Origin: Rhizobium sp. P32RR-XVIII
GTDB taxonomy: Bacteria; Pseudomonadota; Alphaproteobacteria; Rhizobiales; Rhizobiaceae
Direction of reading: 5' to 3'
Length of the DNA stretch: 64,000 nt
Assembly: GCF_012641395.1 (NCBI RefSeq)
Contig: NZ_JABAIH010000012.1
Location: 1 to 64,000 of the forward strand
Each line of letters opens with the position of its first letter. Position 1 is the first letter of the stretch. Below, piece after piece: positions 32,710 to 41,479 of the stretch. The position numbers were made by a program, and so were the translations under genes. The notes under the pieces were generated by a model that ran no database searches, was not told the origin of the DNA, and was given only the letters and a program-made list of their open reading frames with translations.

Positions 32710-32902
32710 GGGGCAATGTCCTCTTGATAAAAGCTTTTTCGGAAAGGATTTCATCAGGACGCAAGCCCGTAGGCCGCTTCGAAATATGAACGGCTCGCTT
32801 CGGTGTTTATGAAGCTGTTCGATGAGATTGCGCCCGAAAGCCTCCCGAAGAGCGGTGTAGGGCGGCAACGTGATACTTACGTGACAGGCTCAGAAGTGCG
32901 GA

Positions 32903-33607
32903 TCAGGTTTCCGCGGGCGCTCGCAACTGTTTGCGGGAACGCTTTTCCTTCGCGGCCCGGCTTGCAAGTTCATCCGGCGCCACAAGTCCGCCAGAGATCA
33001 AAAGCTTTGCCGCATCTTCCGGCGACATGTCGAGAACAACGATCTTTTCGCGCGGGACGAAAATCAGAAATCCGGCCGTCGGCACCGGGGTCGGCGGCAG
33101 GAAGACGCTGACCATATCATGCCCCATCGCGTTGAACTTCGTAGCGATCTCTCCCTTCGCATCAGTGGCGATGAACACCAGCGCCCAGAGGCCGGGGCTC
33201 GGATATTCGATGAGGCCTACCTTCTTGAAGGAATTGTTTTGCTCCTTCAGCACCGACTCAAATATCTGCTTCACGCTCTTGTAGATGCTGCGCACCAGCG
33301 GGACGCGGTGTACCAGCGACTCTCCGAACTGCACGATGCCCCGGCCAATGAGGTTTTTCCCCAGGAAGCCGATGATGGTGATGAAGATCATCGCGATGAT
33401 CAGGCCGGAACCGGGAACCGCAAAATTCAGGTAGCTGTCGGGATCGTAACGGGCGGGAATGTACGGCTTCACCCAGCTGTCGGCCCAGCGGACAATCGAC
33501 CATGTGAGCCAGAGCGTGATCGCGATCGGGGCACAGATGATGAGGCCCGCCAGGAAGTTGTTTCTAATGCGCGTTGCTATCGGCAATCGGTGCAGTTTGT
33601 TCGTCAT
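32903..33607 (-). CDS. DUF502 membrane protein
   Basis: A 234-residue protein with two membrane segments, NNFLAGLIICAPIAITLWLTW (about residues 16-36) and SGLIIAMIFITIIGFLG (about 67-83), and a soluble C-terminal part with VPLVRSIYKSVKQIFESV, PSPGLWALVFIATDA and VSVFLPPTPVPTAGFLIFVP. These are the DUF502 family blocks (MsbA-neighbour type); function is unknown. The tail is Lys/Arg-rich (RAAKEKRSRKQLR). It lies between glmS and the phytase-like gene on the same strand, 116 bases after glmS. Confidence 0.85.
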   Translation of the reverse strand: MTNKLHRLPIATRIRNNFLAGLIICAPIAITLWLTWSIVRWADSWVKPYIPARYDPDSYLNFAVPGSGLIIAMIFITIIGFLGKNLIGRGIVQFGESLVHRVPLVRSIYKSVKQIFESVLKEQNNSFKKVGLIEYPSPGLWALVFIATDAKGEIATKFNAMGHDMVSVFLPPTPVPTAGFLIFVPREKIVVLDMSPEDAAKLLISGGLVAPDELASRAAKEKRSRKQLRAPAET

Positions 33608-33723
33608 CGCTCGCGATGAACTCCCTTGGGTCTACCGGATGTCGTGATCAGGCGCCCCCGCACCTGCCGAACGAGGCTGCCAGAATTCGACACCTTGTAC
33701 AAGCGGTGCAGCCGCCTTGCGGT

Positions 33724-35550
33724 TCACTCCACCGTGACCGATTTCGCGAGGTTTCGCGGCTGATCGACATCGGTGCCCATGAACACCGCGGTGTGGTAGG
33801 CAAGCAATTGGATCGGCAGGGAGAATATCATCGGCGCGATGATCTCGGGAACGTTCGGAAGCGCGATCGTCGTCATGGTCGGCAGCTTGGACGCGGCAGC
33901 GCCCGCTTCGTCGGTGATGAAGACGATCCGCCCGCCGCGGGCCGCGACCTCCTGCATGTTCGAAACGGTCTTGTCGAAGAAGCGGTCGTAAGGCGCGATG
34001 ACGATGACCGGCATATTCTCGTCGATCAGCGCAATCGGCCCGTGCTTCAATTCGCCCGCCGCATATCCCTCGGCATGGATATAGGAAATCTCCTTGAGCT
34101 TCAGCGCGCCTTCCATTGCCAGCGGGAAGCTGGTCCCGCGGCCGAGATAAAGCACGTCACGGCACTTGGAGAGCTCACGCGACAGGCTTTCCATTTGCGG
34201 CTGCACGAGGTTCAGCACACGGCTCATGATGCGCGGCATTTCGGCGAGATGGCGCACGAGCGCCTTTTCTTCGTCCGCGCTGACGGTGCCGCGCGCCTTG
34301 CCGGCGCTGATTGCGAGCGATGCAAGGACCGCCAGCTGGCAGGTGAAGGCTTTGGTCGAGGCAACGCCGATCTCAGGGCCGGCCATGATCGGGAAGACGG
34401 CGTCGGATTCGCGCGCAATGGTCGACTCCTGAACGTTGACCACGGCTCCGATTTTCAGGCCATGGTCCTTGCAGTAGCGGAGGGAAGCCAGCGTATCGGC
34501 GGTTTCACCCGATTGCGAGATGAAGAGTGCTGCCTGCGACGGCTGCAGCGGCATCTCGCGATAGCGGAACTCCGAGGCAACATCGATTTCGACCGGCAAG
34601 CGGGCATAGCGCTCAAACCAGTATTTGCCGACCAGGCCAGCGAGATAGGCCGTGCCGCAAGCCGAGACAGCGAGGCTGCTTACCGTCCGGAAGTCGATCT
34701 CCGATGCATTGGCAGCAATCGTGTTCTCAGCAAAATCCATGTAGTGGCTGAGAGCGTGGGAAATCACCTCAGGCTGCTCGTAGATCTCCTTCTCCATGAA
34801 ATGGCGATGGTTGCCCTTGTCGACGACATAGGCCGCCACCTGGGAAATCTGCCGCGGGCGGTTCACCGGCTTGCCAGAAAAATCGACGATCGTAGCACCC
34901 TCACGGGTGATGACCGCGCAGTCGCCGTCGACAAGATAGGTGATGTCGCTGGTGAAGGGTGAAAGAGCGATCGCATCCGACCCCAGGAACATTTCACCAT
35001 TTCCAAAGCCAACAGCGAGCGGCGGGCCGGAGCGCGCGGCCAGCAGCGTGCCTGGATCGTTCTTCAGCATGACAACGAGCGCATAGGCGCCCGTCACGCG
35101 GTTCAGCATCTTGAGCATGGCCGCGCGCGGCTCAAGTCCCTCGCGCAAATACTTCGCCATCAGATGAGCGACGACTTCGGTGTCCGTCTGGCTTTCGAAT
35201 ACCGCACCATCGGCACTCAGTTCGTCGCGTAGCTCCGAGAAGTTCTCGATAATGCCGTTGTGGACGACAGCCACGCCTTCGACGAAGTGCGGGTGTGCAT
35301 TGGTCTCGTTCGGAACGCCATGGGTTGCCCAGCGGGTGTGGGCGATGCCCGTCGTGCCGAGGAGCGGCTCGGCGTCGAGGCGCTTCTCCAGGTTGAAGAG
35401 CTTGCCCTCGGCGCGGCGGCGATCCATCACGCCGTTGTGGATCGTCGCAACACCGGCGGAATCATAACCTCGATACTCGAGCCGCTTCAGCGCATCCACC
35501 AACCGCTCCGCAACAGGACGACTGCCGACGATGCCCACGATACCGCACAT
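33724..35550 (-). CDS. glmS: glutamine--fructose-6-phosphate aminotransferase
   Basis: Makes glucosamine-6-phosphate from fructose-6-phosphate and glutamine, the entry to UDP-GlcNAc for peptidoglycan and lipopolysaccharide. MCGIVGIVGSRPVAERLVDA exposes the nucleophile Cys2 after Met removal; the glutaminase blocks RWATHG and HNGIIENF follow; two SIS domains have SQSGETADTL and GRGTSFPLAMEGALKLKE; it ends PRNLAKSVTVE. 608 residues is standard. It follows glmU on the same strand across a 96-base gap with competing RNA hairpins, a possible control point since no glmS ribozyme is visible. Confidence 0.97.
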   Translation of the reverse strand: MCGIVGIVGSRPVAERLVDALKRLEYRGYDSAGVATIHNGVMDRRRAEGKLFNLEKRLDAEPLLGTTGIAHTRWATHGVPNETNAHPHFVEGVAVVHNGIIENFSELRDELSADGAVFESQTDTEVVAHLMAKYLREGLEPRAAMLKMLNRVTGAYALVVMLKNDPGTLLAARSGPPLAVGFGNGEMFLGSDAIALSPFTSDITYLVDGDCAVITREGATIVDFSGKPVNRPRQISQVAAYVVDKGNHRHFMEKEIYEQPEVISHALSHYMDFAENTIAANASEIDFRTVSSLAVSACGTAYLAGLVGKYWFERYARLPVEIDVASEFRYREMPLQPSQAALFISQSGETADTLASLRYCKDHGLKIGAVVNVQESTIARESDAVFPIMAGPEIGVASTKAFTCQLAVLASLAISAGKARGTVSADEEKALVRHLAEMPRIMSRVLNLVQPQMESLSRELSKCRDVLYLGRGTSFPLAMEGALKLKEISYIHAEGYAAGELKHGPIALIDENMPVIVIAPYDRFFDKTVSNMQEVAARGGRIVFITDEAGAAASKLPTMTTIALPNVPEIIAPMIFSLPIQLLAYHTAVFMGTDVDQPRNLAKSVTVE

Positions 35551-35570
35551 GAAAATGTCCCCAACGCTTT

Positions 35571-35628
35571 GAAATAACGAGACCAGTACCTAGCGATTTC
35601 CTGTTATTTCTCAATCGCTCAGCTGGTC
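35571..35628 (-). promoter_or_regulatory. glmU-glmS intergenic RNA element with two competing structures
   Basis: In the minus-strand RNA, GACCAG (35628-35623) and AGCGAUU (35619-35613) pair with AAUCGCU (35598-35592) and CUGGUC (35586-35581), giving a two-part stem of 13 pairs with a 3x5 internal loop and a 14-base apical loop. Inside that loop GAAAUAAC (35610-35603) is perfectly complementary to GUUAUUUC (35578-35571), which lies two bases beyond the stem and about 20 bases before the glmS start. The two pairings either exclude each other or form a knotted fold. No U tract follows, so simple termination is unlikely. This is inferred from sequence only. Confidence 0.5.
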
Positions 35629-35646
35629 ACTTTCGATTTCCGGCCG

Positions 35647-37011
35647 TTACTCAGCCTTGGCTTTTTTTGCCGCCTTGATGGCCAGTGCGCTTTCGCGAAT
35701 TGCCTTGGCGCGCTCAGGCTTCACCTCCTGGCGAGCCCGGCCGAAGGCGAGCGCATCGGCGGGGACATCGTCGGTGATGACACTGCCGGATGCAATATAG
35801 GCGCCGTCGCCGATGCTGACCGGAGCAACCAATGCACTGTTCGAGCCGATGAAGGCATTGGCGCCGATTCGGGTCTCGAATTTGTTCACGCCGTCATAGT
35901 TGCAGGTGATAGTGCCCGCGCCGATGTTAGTACCCGCTCCGATGACCGCATCGCCGATATAGGTCAGATGGTTGACCTTGGCGCCCTCGCCGATCTGGCC
36001 GTTCTTCACCTCGCAGAAGTTGCCGACCTTCGAACCCTGGCCAAGATCGGCGCCGGGACGCAGGCGGGCAAAAGGACCGACCGCCGCACCCGCCCTTACA
36101 TGCGCACCTTCAATATGGGAAAAGGAATGGATCACCGCGCCGCCGTCGATCACCGCGCCCGGACCGAACACGACGTTCGGCTCGATCAGCGCATCCTGAC
36201 CGATGACGGTGTCGTACGACAGGAAAACCGTTTCCGGCGCGATCATCGTCACGCCAGAGATCATCATTTCCTGACGGCGGTGCTCCTGCCAGAAACGCTC
36301 GATCGCTGCGAGTTCAGCCCTGTTGTTGCAGCCGGTCATTTCGACTTCCGGGGCATCGACGGCGGTCACCCGGCCGCCCAGCGAACGGGCGATTTCGACG
36401 AGGTCTGTAAGGTAATACTCACCCTTTACATTGCCGTTTCCGATCCGCGCCAGCAGATCGAGCGCCTTGCGGCCGTTGATCGCCATCAGGCCGCTATTGC
36501 ACCATTTGACGGCGCGCTCGGCGTCGGTCGCATCCTTTTCCTCGCGGATCGCGATCAGTTCACCATCTTTCACCAGCAACCGACCGTAACCGGTCGGCCG
36601 GTCCGTATGGAACCCGATGACGGCGATGTCGCTGCCTTCCGCCAGCGCCTGACGCGCCGCCCTCAACGGACCTTCGGTCTGCAGCGGCACATCGCCATAG
36701 GTCACGAGAATATCGTCGTAGCCGCGGGCAATCGCCTCGCGTGCCGCAAGCACCGCGTGCCCGGTTCCAAGACGCTCCTTCTGCAGATGCGCCTCGACCT
36801 CGACGCCGCCGATGCTGGCTGCCTTGGCGACCTCTTCGGCATCGCGCCCGACAACGAGCGCGACGGAGGAAATACCTGCCTTTGCCACGGCCTCCACGAC
36901 ATGTGCGATCATCGGCCGGTTGGCGACCGGATGCAGCACCTTCGATTTTGAGGACTTCATGCGAGTGCTATCACCGGCGGCAAGAATAACGGCGAGGCAG
37001 GTGCGTTCCAT
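35647..37011 (-). CDS. glmU: bifunctional UDP-GlcNAc pyrophosphorylase / glucosamine-1-phosphate N-acetyltransferase
   Basis: Carries out the last two steps to UDP-N-acetylglucosamine. The N-terminal uridylyltransferase shows LAAGDSTRMKSSKSKVLHPV and VTYGDVPLQ; the C-terminal left-handed beta helix has hexapeptide repeats (VIGAGTNIGAGTITCNYDG, IGSNSALVAPVSIGDGAYI) and the catalytic region for acetyl transfer. 454 residues from ATG 37011 (MERTCLAVILAAG). It lies upstream of glmS on the same strand, so both ends of the hexosamine pathway are co-transcribed. Confidence 0.96.
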   Translation of the reverse strand: MERTCLAVILAAGDSTRMKSSKSKVLHPVANRPMIAHVVEAVAKAGISSVALVVGRDAEEVAKAASIGGVEVEAHLQKERLGTGHAVLAAREAIARGYDDILVTYGDVPLQTEGPLRAARQALAEGSDIAVIGFHTDRPTGYGRLLVKDGELIAIREEKDATDAERAVKWCNSGLMAINGRKALDLLARIGNGNVKGEYYLTDLVEIARSLGGRVTAVDAPEVEMTGCNNRAELAAIERFWQEHRRQEMMISGVTMIAPETVFLSYDTVIGQDALIEPNVVFGPGAVIDGGAVIHSFSHIEGAHVRAGAAVGPFARLRPGADLGQGSKVGNFCEVKNGQIGEGAKVNHLTYIGDAVIGAGTNIGAGTITCNYDGVNKFETRIGANAFIGSNSALVAPVSIGDGAYIASGSVITDDVPADALAFGRARQEVKPERAKAIRESALAIKAAKKAKAE

Positions 37012-37090
37012 GGCGGGCTCCGAGAATCCATTGTTCGGCAACGTTCTGCCTCATAGCAGCAAGGCGAACCGTCGACAAAGATGAAATTGG

Positions 37091-37843
37091 TCAGGCCGAG
37101 ACCCGGGTGAGCGCCGCGTAGGCATCGCGAACGCGCCCCCGGCCTTCGATGATGACGGCTTCCATTGCCGTGCGGGCGGCCGGGACATCGCCTGCAACGA
37201 TCGCATCGACAATGCGCATATGCGTATCGGCGATGTTGGCGAAGCCGTTCTGGGACGGCGGCGTGCTGAGCCGGAACATGCCAACCAGTGCAGCCTCGAT
37301 CAGGCTTCCTAGCGTGCGCATGAACGGATTGTGGGAGGCATCCGCGACTGCCAGATGGAATTTCAGGTCGGCGAACGCGAGACTTTCTGCCGTGTGGCCG
37401 GGTTCGGCCATATCGAGCGCCAAGGCACGCAGCGTGGCGATGTCATCGCCGTTCGCGCGCTCTGCAACCAGCCCGGCGGCGAAAGGCTCCACGGCAAGCC
37501 GAATGTCGTAGAGTTGCAACAGGAATTCTTCGGTAACGCCGTGATCGAAATGCCAAGCGATGATCTCGCTGTCGAACATGTTCCAGAAGGTCTTCTCGGT
37601 GACCCGGGTGCCGACCCGCGCCTTGGCGACAACCATGCCCTTGGCCGCGAGCGTCTTCATCGTTTCGCGAAGAACCGTTCTGGAGACCTTGAAACGCTGC
37701 GCAAGCTCGGCGTCGCCAGGCAGAATCGAGCCGACCGGATAGGTCCCGGCCACGATAGCCTTGCCGAGCTCATCTACGACCTGCGCGTGGCTGGTGCGGG
37801 TCCTGCGACCGCTCCTTCGTGTCTCAAGCAATCGGTTGCGCAA
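37091..37843 (-). CDS. GntR-family (FadR subfamily) transcriptional regulator
   Basis: A 250-residue regulator with an N-terminal winged helix (AIVAGTYPVGSILPGDAELA, then FKVSRTVLRETMKTLAAKGM) and an all-helical C-terminal FCD domain with the metal/effector histidines (DLKFHLAVADASHNPFM, IADTHMRIVDAI). It follows the last permease gene of the Ytf-type importer by 15 bases on the same strand, so it very likely controls that operon in response to the imported sugar or a derivative. glmU begins 79 bases further downstream. Confidence 0.9.
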   Translation of the reverse strand: MRNRLLETRRSGRRTRTSHAQVVDELGKAIVAGTYPVGSILPGDAELAQRFKVSRTVLRETMKTLAAKGMVVAKARVGTRVTEKTFWNMFDSEIIAWHFDHGVTEEFLLQLYDIRLAVEPFAAGLVAERANGDDIATLRALALDMAEPGHTAESLAFADLKFHLAVADASHNPFMRTLGSLIEAALVGMFRLSTPPSQNGFANIADTHMRIVDAIVAGDVPAARTAMEAVIIEGRGRVRDAYAALTRVSA

Positions 37844-37858
37844 GTAACAAGTCCTCCG

Positions 37859-38827
37859 TCAGGCGTACCTCTTGTTCAGGCTGGAAACGAACAGAATGGC
37901 CTTTTGCATCAGAATAAACGCAAAGAGCAAAAGGCCGATAAGGATTTTTGTCCACCAGCTCGAAAGCGTCCCGTCGAAGGTGATGTACGTCTGAATGAGC
38001 CCTTGTATCAAGAGACCGATAAAAGTTCCCGCCACGAATCCCGCTCCCCCCGTCAGCAGCGTCCCCCCAATGACCACCGCGGCAATGGCGTCAAGTTCCA
38101 CACCGACCGCCGCCAGCGAATAGCCGGCAGAGGTATAGAGCGAAAAGACGATTCCCGATAGTCCCGCCAGAAAGCCGGAAAGCGCGTAGATGCGGATGGT
38201 GGTAGGGCCAACCGGCACACCCATTAACTCGGCCGTCTGGACGCCGCCGCCGAGCGCGTAAACGTTTGCTCCAAAGCGCGTGCGATGCGCGATGAAGATG
38301 CCTGCGATGAAGACAAGCAGCATGATGCCGCCGATCAGCGTCAGGCGTCCGCCGCCCGGGAGGCGGTAGTAGATGCCGGTCAGCGTCGAATAGTATTCGT
38401 GCTCGATGGGGATGCTGTCGATCGAAAGCACATAGGACATGCCACGGGCCAGGAACATGCCTGCCAGCGTCACGATGAAAGCCGGCATCTTCAGATAATG
38501 GATCACGGCGCCCATCAACCCGCCGAAAGCGGCCGTGATGACGAGAACCAGCGCGAATGCGGCGAGCGGATGGATCGAGGTGTCCCGCAGGATGACGGCA
38601 AGGAATACGCCCGTGAAGGCGATGACCGAGCCGATCGAGAGATCGATGCCGCCTGAAATAATGACGAAGGTCATGCCGACGGCGGCAATGCCGAGGAATG
38701 CATTGTCGGTCAAAAGATTGCCGGCGACACGGGTCGACAGCATGTTCGGGTATTGCAGCGCGCAGGCCACATAGGACAGCACGAAGATGACGATGGTCGC
38801 CAGCAGCGGCAGGTATTTCGAGTTCAT
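37859..38827 (-). CDS. yjfF: sugar ABC transporter permease (YjfF-type)
   Basis: A 322-residue inner-membrane permease of the BPD_transp_2 family with about eight to ten helices, including ISGGIDLSIGSVIAFTGVFL (the conserved GGIDLSVG loop) and a C-terminal WTKILIGLLLFAFILMQ. It overlaps the second permease by four bases. With the adjacent YtfT-, YtfR- and YtfQ-like genes it completes the E. coli-type galactofuranose importer set. Assignment to galactofuranose is by similarity of gene set and sequence and is not proven here; other pentoses or hexoses are possible. Confidence 0.85.
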   Translation of the reverse strand: MNSKYLPLLATIVIFVLSYVACALQYPNMLSTRVAGNLLTDNAFLGIAAVGMTFVIISGGIDLSIGSVIAFTGVFLAVILRDTSIHPLAAFALVLVITAAFGGLMGAVIHYLKMPAFIVTLAGMFLARGMSYVLSIDSIPIEHEYYSTLTGIYYRLPGGGRLTLIGGIMLLVFIAGIFIAHRTRFGANVYALGGGVQTAELMGVPVGPTTIRIYALSGFLAGLSGIVFSLYTSAGYSLAAVGVELDAIAAVVIGGTLLTGGAGFVAGTFIGLLIQGLIQTYITFDGTLSSWWTKILIGLLLFAFILMQKAILFVSSLNKRYA

Positions 38828-39840
38828 TTCGACAGCTCCGCTCTGACTTCCGGCTTGCGGCTGAAGAAGATCGCCGTGGACTGCAGCGCCGGCGACTGGA
38901 TGATCAGGATGACCAGGACGATCACCGCCTTGATGATGAGGTTGAATTCAGGAGGAAAGCCCGAGAGCAGAATGCCGGTGTTGACGGCCTGAATAATCAT
39001 CGCCCCGATGAGCGAGCCAAGAATGCTGAAGCGCCCGCCAAGCAGGGAATTGCCGCCGACGACCACCGCGAGGATCGCATCAAGCTCCAGCCAAAGACCC
39101 GCATTGTTCGCATCTGCCCCCTTGATGTCGGCCGCAACGATGATGCCGGCCACGGCCGCGCAGAGCGCGCTCAGCATGTAGACCGCCATCAGCAGGACGG
39201 GAGTGCGAACGCCGGAAAGCCTGCTAGCCCGGCGGTTTATGCCGATTGCTTCAATCAGCATGCCAAGAGCGGTGCGGCGGACGAGCAGGATCACCAACGC
39301 ACCGGCGACCAGCCAGATCACCACGGGCATCGGCAGGTAGGCGAAGGAACCGCTGCCGAGGAAGATGAGCCCCGGATCATTGAAGGTCATGATCACACCT
39401 TCGGTAATCAGCTGGGCGATGCCACGCCCCGCCACCATCAAAACGAGCGTGGCGATGATCGGCTGGATATTCAGGATCGCGACCAGGAAACCGTTCCAAA
39501 CGCCGCAAAGCAATCCGGTGCCGAGGGTCACGATCAGCGTGTAAGCAAGCGAATTGCCGGAGACGATCAACGATGCTGCAACCGCGCCGCAGATCGCGAT
39601 CACTGCGCCGACAGAAAGATCGATGCCCTTCGTCGCGATGACCAGCGTCATCCCGATCGCAAGCAGTGCGACCGGTGCGCCGCGATTGAGAACGTCGATC
39701 AGACTGCCATAGAGGCGGTCATTCTGCACCACGACATTAAAAAACTGCGGGAACATTATGAAATTCAACAAAAGAATAACCGCAAGCGCAATCAATTGCG
39801 GCGCGAGGCGTATGGCAAGCGCCTTGAGCGAGGAACTCAT
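38824..39840 (-). CDS. ytfT: sugar ABC transporter permease (YtfT-type)
   Basis: A 338-residue permease with the loop TKGIDLSVGAVIAICGAVAA and helices such as LIALAVILLLNFIMF and MAVYMLSALCAAVAGIIVAA. It pairs with the YjfF-type gene, four bases overlapping at its end, and with the ATPase gene, four bases overlapping at its start, so the three are translationally coupled. The two permeases differ in length and sequence and would form a heterodimeric channel, as in the Ytf system. Confidence 0.85.
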   Translation of the reverse strand: MSSSLKALAIRLAPQLIALAVILLLNFIMFPQFFNVVVQNDRLYGSLIDVLNRGAPVALLAIGMTLVIATKGIDLSVGAVIAICGAVAASLIVSGNSLAYTLIVTLGTGLLCGVWNGFLVAILNIQPIIATLVLMVAGRGIAQLITEGVIMTFNDPGLIFLGSGSFAYLPMPVVIWLVAGALVILLVRRTALGMLIEAIGINRRASRLSGVRTPVLLMAVYMLSALCAAVAGIIVAADIKGADANNAGLWLELDAILAVVVGGNSLLGGRFSILGSLIGAMIIQAVNTGILLSGFPPEFNLIIKAVIVLVILIIQSPALQSTAIFFSRKPEVRAELSK

Positions 39841-41360
39841 GCATCCTCCATTTTCTTTTCAGCGGCTGCGATTGCATCGATGATGGCGGCTGCAGTCACG
39901 CGGTCTCCGGCAAGCTCGGCAATATGCTCGCGGTCGCGAAGAACAATGACGCGTGAACTGTAGGCGACAAGCTCTTCCAGTTCTGAGGAAATTACGATCA
40001 GAGACATGCCCTTTGCACAAAGTTCCTCGATCAGCTTGATGATTTCTGCGTGGGCTCCGACATCGATGCCACGCGTTGGTTCGTCGAGGATCAGAAAATC
40101 CGGATTGGTAGCAAGCCAGCGAGCCAGGATGGCCTTCTGCTGATTGCCGCCCGAAAGCAGGCGGATCGGCTTCTCGCGGTCGGTGGTGCGGATATCGAGC
40201 GCCTTTATATACTGGTCCGCGAGGGCGTTCTGCTCGCTGCGCGAAAGCGGCCGCGCCCACCCGCGGCGAGCCTGAAGCGCCAGCGCGATATTTTCGCGGA
40301 TCGACAGGTCGCCGATGATTCCATCGGTCTTGCGGTCTTCCGGGCAAAAGCCAAAGCCGTTCATGATCGCGGCACGCGGGCTTGATAGCGCCACGGCTTT
40401 GCCATCGATCTCGGCCTTGCCGCTATCGGCGCGCTCTATGCCAAAGAGAAGTTCCGCAGTCTCGGTGCGTCCCGATCCCAGCAGGCCCGCTATGCCCACT
40501 ACCTCGCCGGTGCGAACGTCGAGATTGAATGGCTTCACCTTGCCGCGCTTGCCATACCCTTCGAAGCGGTACTTGGTATCGCCAACTGCAACCGCACGCT
40601 CGCTTGCCGCCTGTTCCGTCTGGGCCAATTCGCGGCCGAGCATCATCGGGATCAGCGCCTGCCGAGGCAAGTCCGCCGTCTCCCGGGTGCCGACCAATCT
40701 ACCGTTGCGGAGCACAGTGATGCGATCGCTGATTTCATAGACCTGCTCCAAGAAGTGCGTAATAAAAACAATGCCTAACCCACGCATCTTCAAGTTCTTT
40801 ACGATGTCGAAAAGCATCGCGACTTCGTGGGTATCAAGGCTTGCGGTCGGCTCATCAAGGATCAGGACCTTTCCGGAAAGATCGACCGCCCGGGCAATGG
40901 CGATCACTTGCTGAACGGCGACGGAGAAGCGATCGAGCTGCGCCGTTACATCGATGTTCAAGCCATATTGCGCCAGGAGCTCGCGTGCCATCCGGTTCAT
41001 GGCGCGGGCATCGACCATCCCAAGACGCCGGGGCTGGCGGCCGAGGAAAAGGTTTTCTGCAACACTGAGATTGGGAAGGAGGTTTACCTCCTGATAGACG
41101 GTACCGATGCCAAGCTTCTGAGCGGCCAGCGTATCGGCAGGATCGATCTGGCTGCCTTCTAGCGCGAGCCGTCCCTCGTCGCGGCGATAGGCGCCGCTCA
41201 GGCATTTGATGAGCGTCGATTTGCCGGCTCCGTTTTCACCGAGCAGCGCATGCACCTCGCCCTTGCGAAGCGTGAAATCAACTTTGTCCAGCGCCACCGC
41301 GCCGGGAAAAAACTTCGATATTCCGGACGCGGCGAGAATGTTCTCGAAATCGTGAATCAT
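39837..41360 (-). CDS. ytfR: sugar ABC transporter ATP-binding protein (YtfR-type, two ABC domains)
   Basis: A 507-residue double ATPase. The first domain has Walker A LLGENGAGKSTLIKCLSG, signature FSVAVQQVIAIARAV and Walker B LILDEPTASLD. The second has a degenerate Walker A (GLLGSGRTETAELL), normal in this family, with LLSGGNQQKAILARWLA and LILDEPTRGIDVG. ATG 41360 gives MIHDFENILAASG; the frame to 41471 crosses a hairpin. It lies 119 bases after the binding-protein gene. Confidence 0.92.
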   Translation of the reverse strand: MIHDFENILAASGISKFFPGAVALDKVDFTLRKGEVHALLGENGAGKSTLIKCLSGAYRRDEGRLALEGSQIDPADTLAAQKLGIGTVYQEVNLLPNLSVAENLFLGRQPRRLGMVDARAMNRMARELLAQYGLNIDVTAQLDRFSVAVQQVIAIARAVDLSGKVLILDEPTASLDTHEVAMLFDIVKNLKMRGLGIVFITHFLEQVYEISDRITVLRNGRLVGTRETADLPRQALIPMMLGRELAQTEQAASERAVAVGDTKYRFEGYGKRGKVKPFNLDVRTGEVVGIAGLLGSGRTETAELLFGIERADSGKAEIDGKAVALSSPRAAIMNGFGFCPEDRKTDGIIGDLSIRENIALALQARRGWARPLSRSEQNALADQYIKALDIRTTDREKPIRLLSGGNQQKAILARWLATNPDFLILDEPTRGIDVGAHAEIIKLIEELCAKGMSLIVISSELEELVAYSSRVIVLRDREHIAELAGDRVTAAAIIDAIAAAEKKMEDA

Positions 41361-41436
41361 GGCTCGGTATTTTCCTGATATTGACCCCTTGTGCCCTTGC
41401 AGTTGCAGACATGATGTCTTGCTCGCGTGGGCAACG

Positions 41437-41465
41437 CCGCACCGGTCCATGACGGGCCGGTGCGG
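41437..41465 (-). other. stable hairpin between the binding-protein and ATPase genes
   Basis: CCGCACCGG (41437-41445) pairs perfectly with CCGGTGCGG (41457-41465) around 11 bases. It has no T run. Such stem-loops after the first gene of importer operons commonly protect the upstream message, giving more binding protein than ATPase; this role is inferred. Confidence 0.55.
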
Positions 41466-41479
41466 TTCCAAAGCGTCGA

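Noticed and set aside
33724..35646. A glmS ribozyme upstream of glmS
   Set aside because: The 96-base gap is too short and lacks the ribozyme's core; what is visible are simple competing helices.
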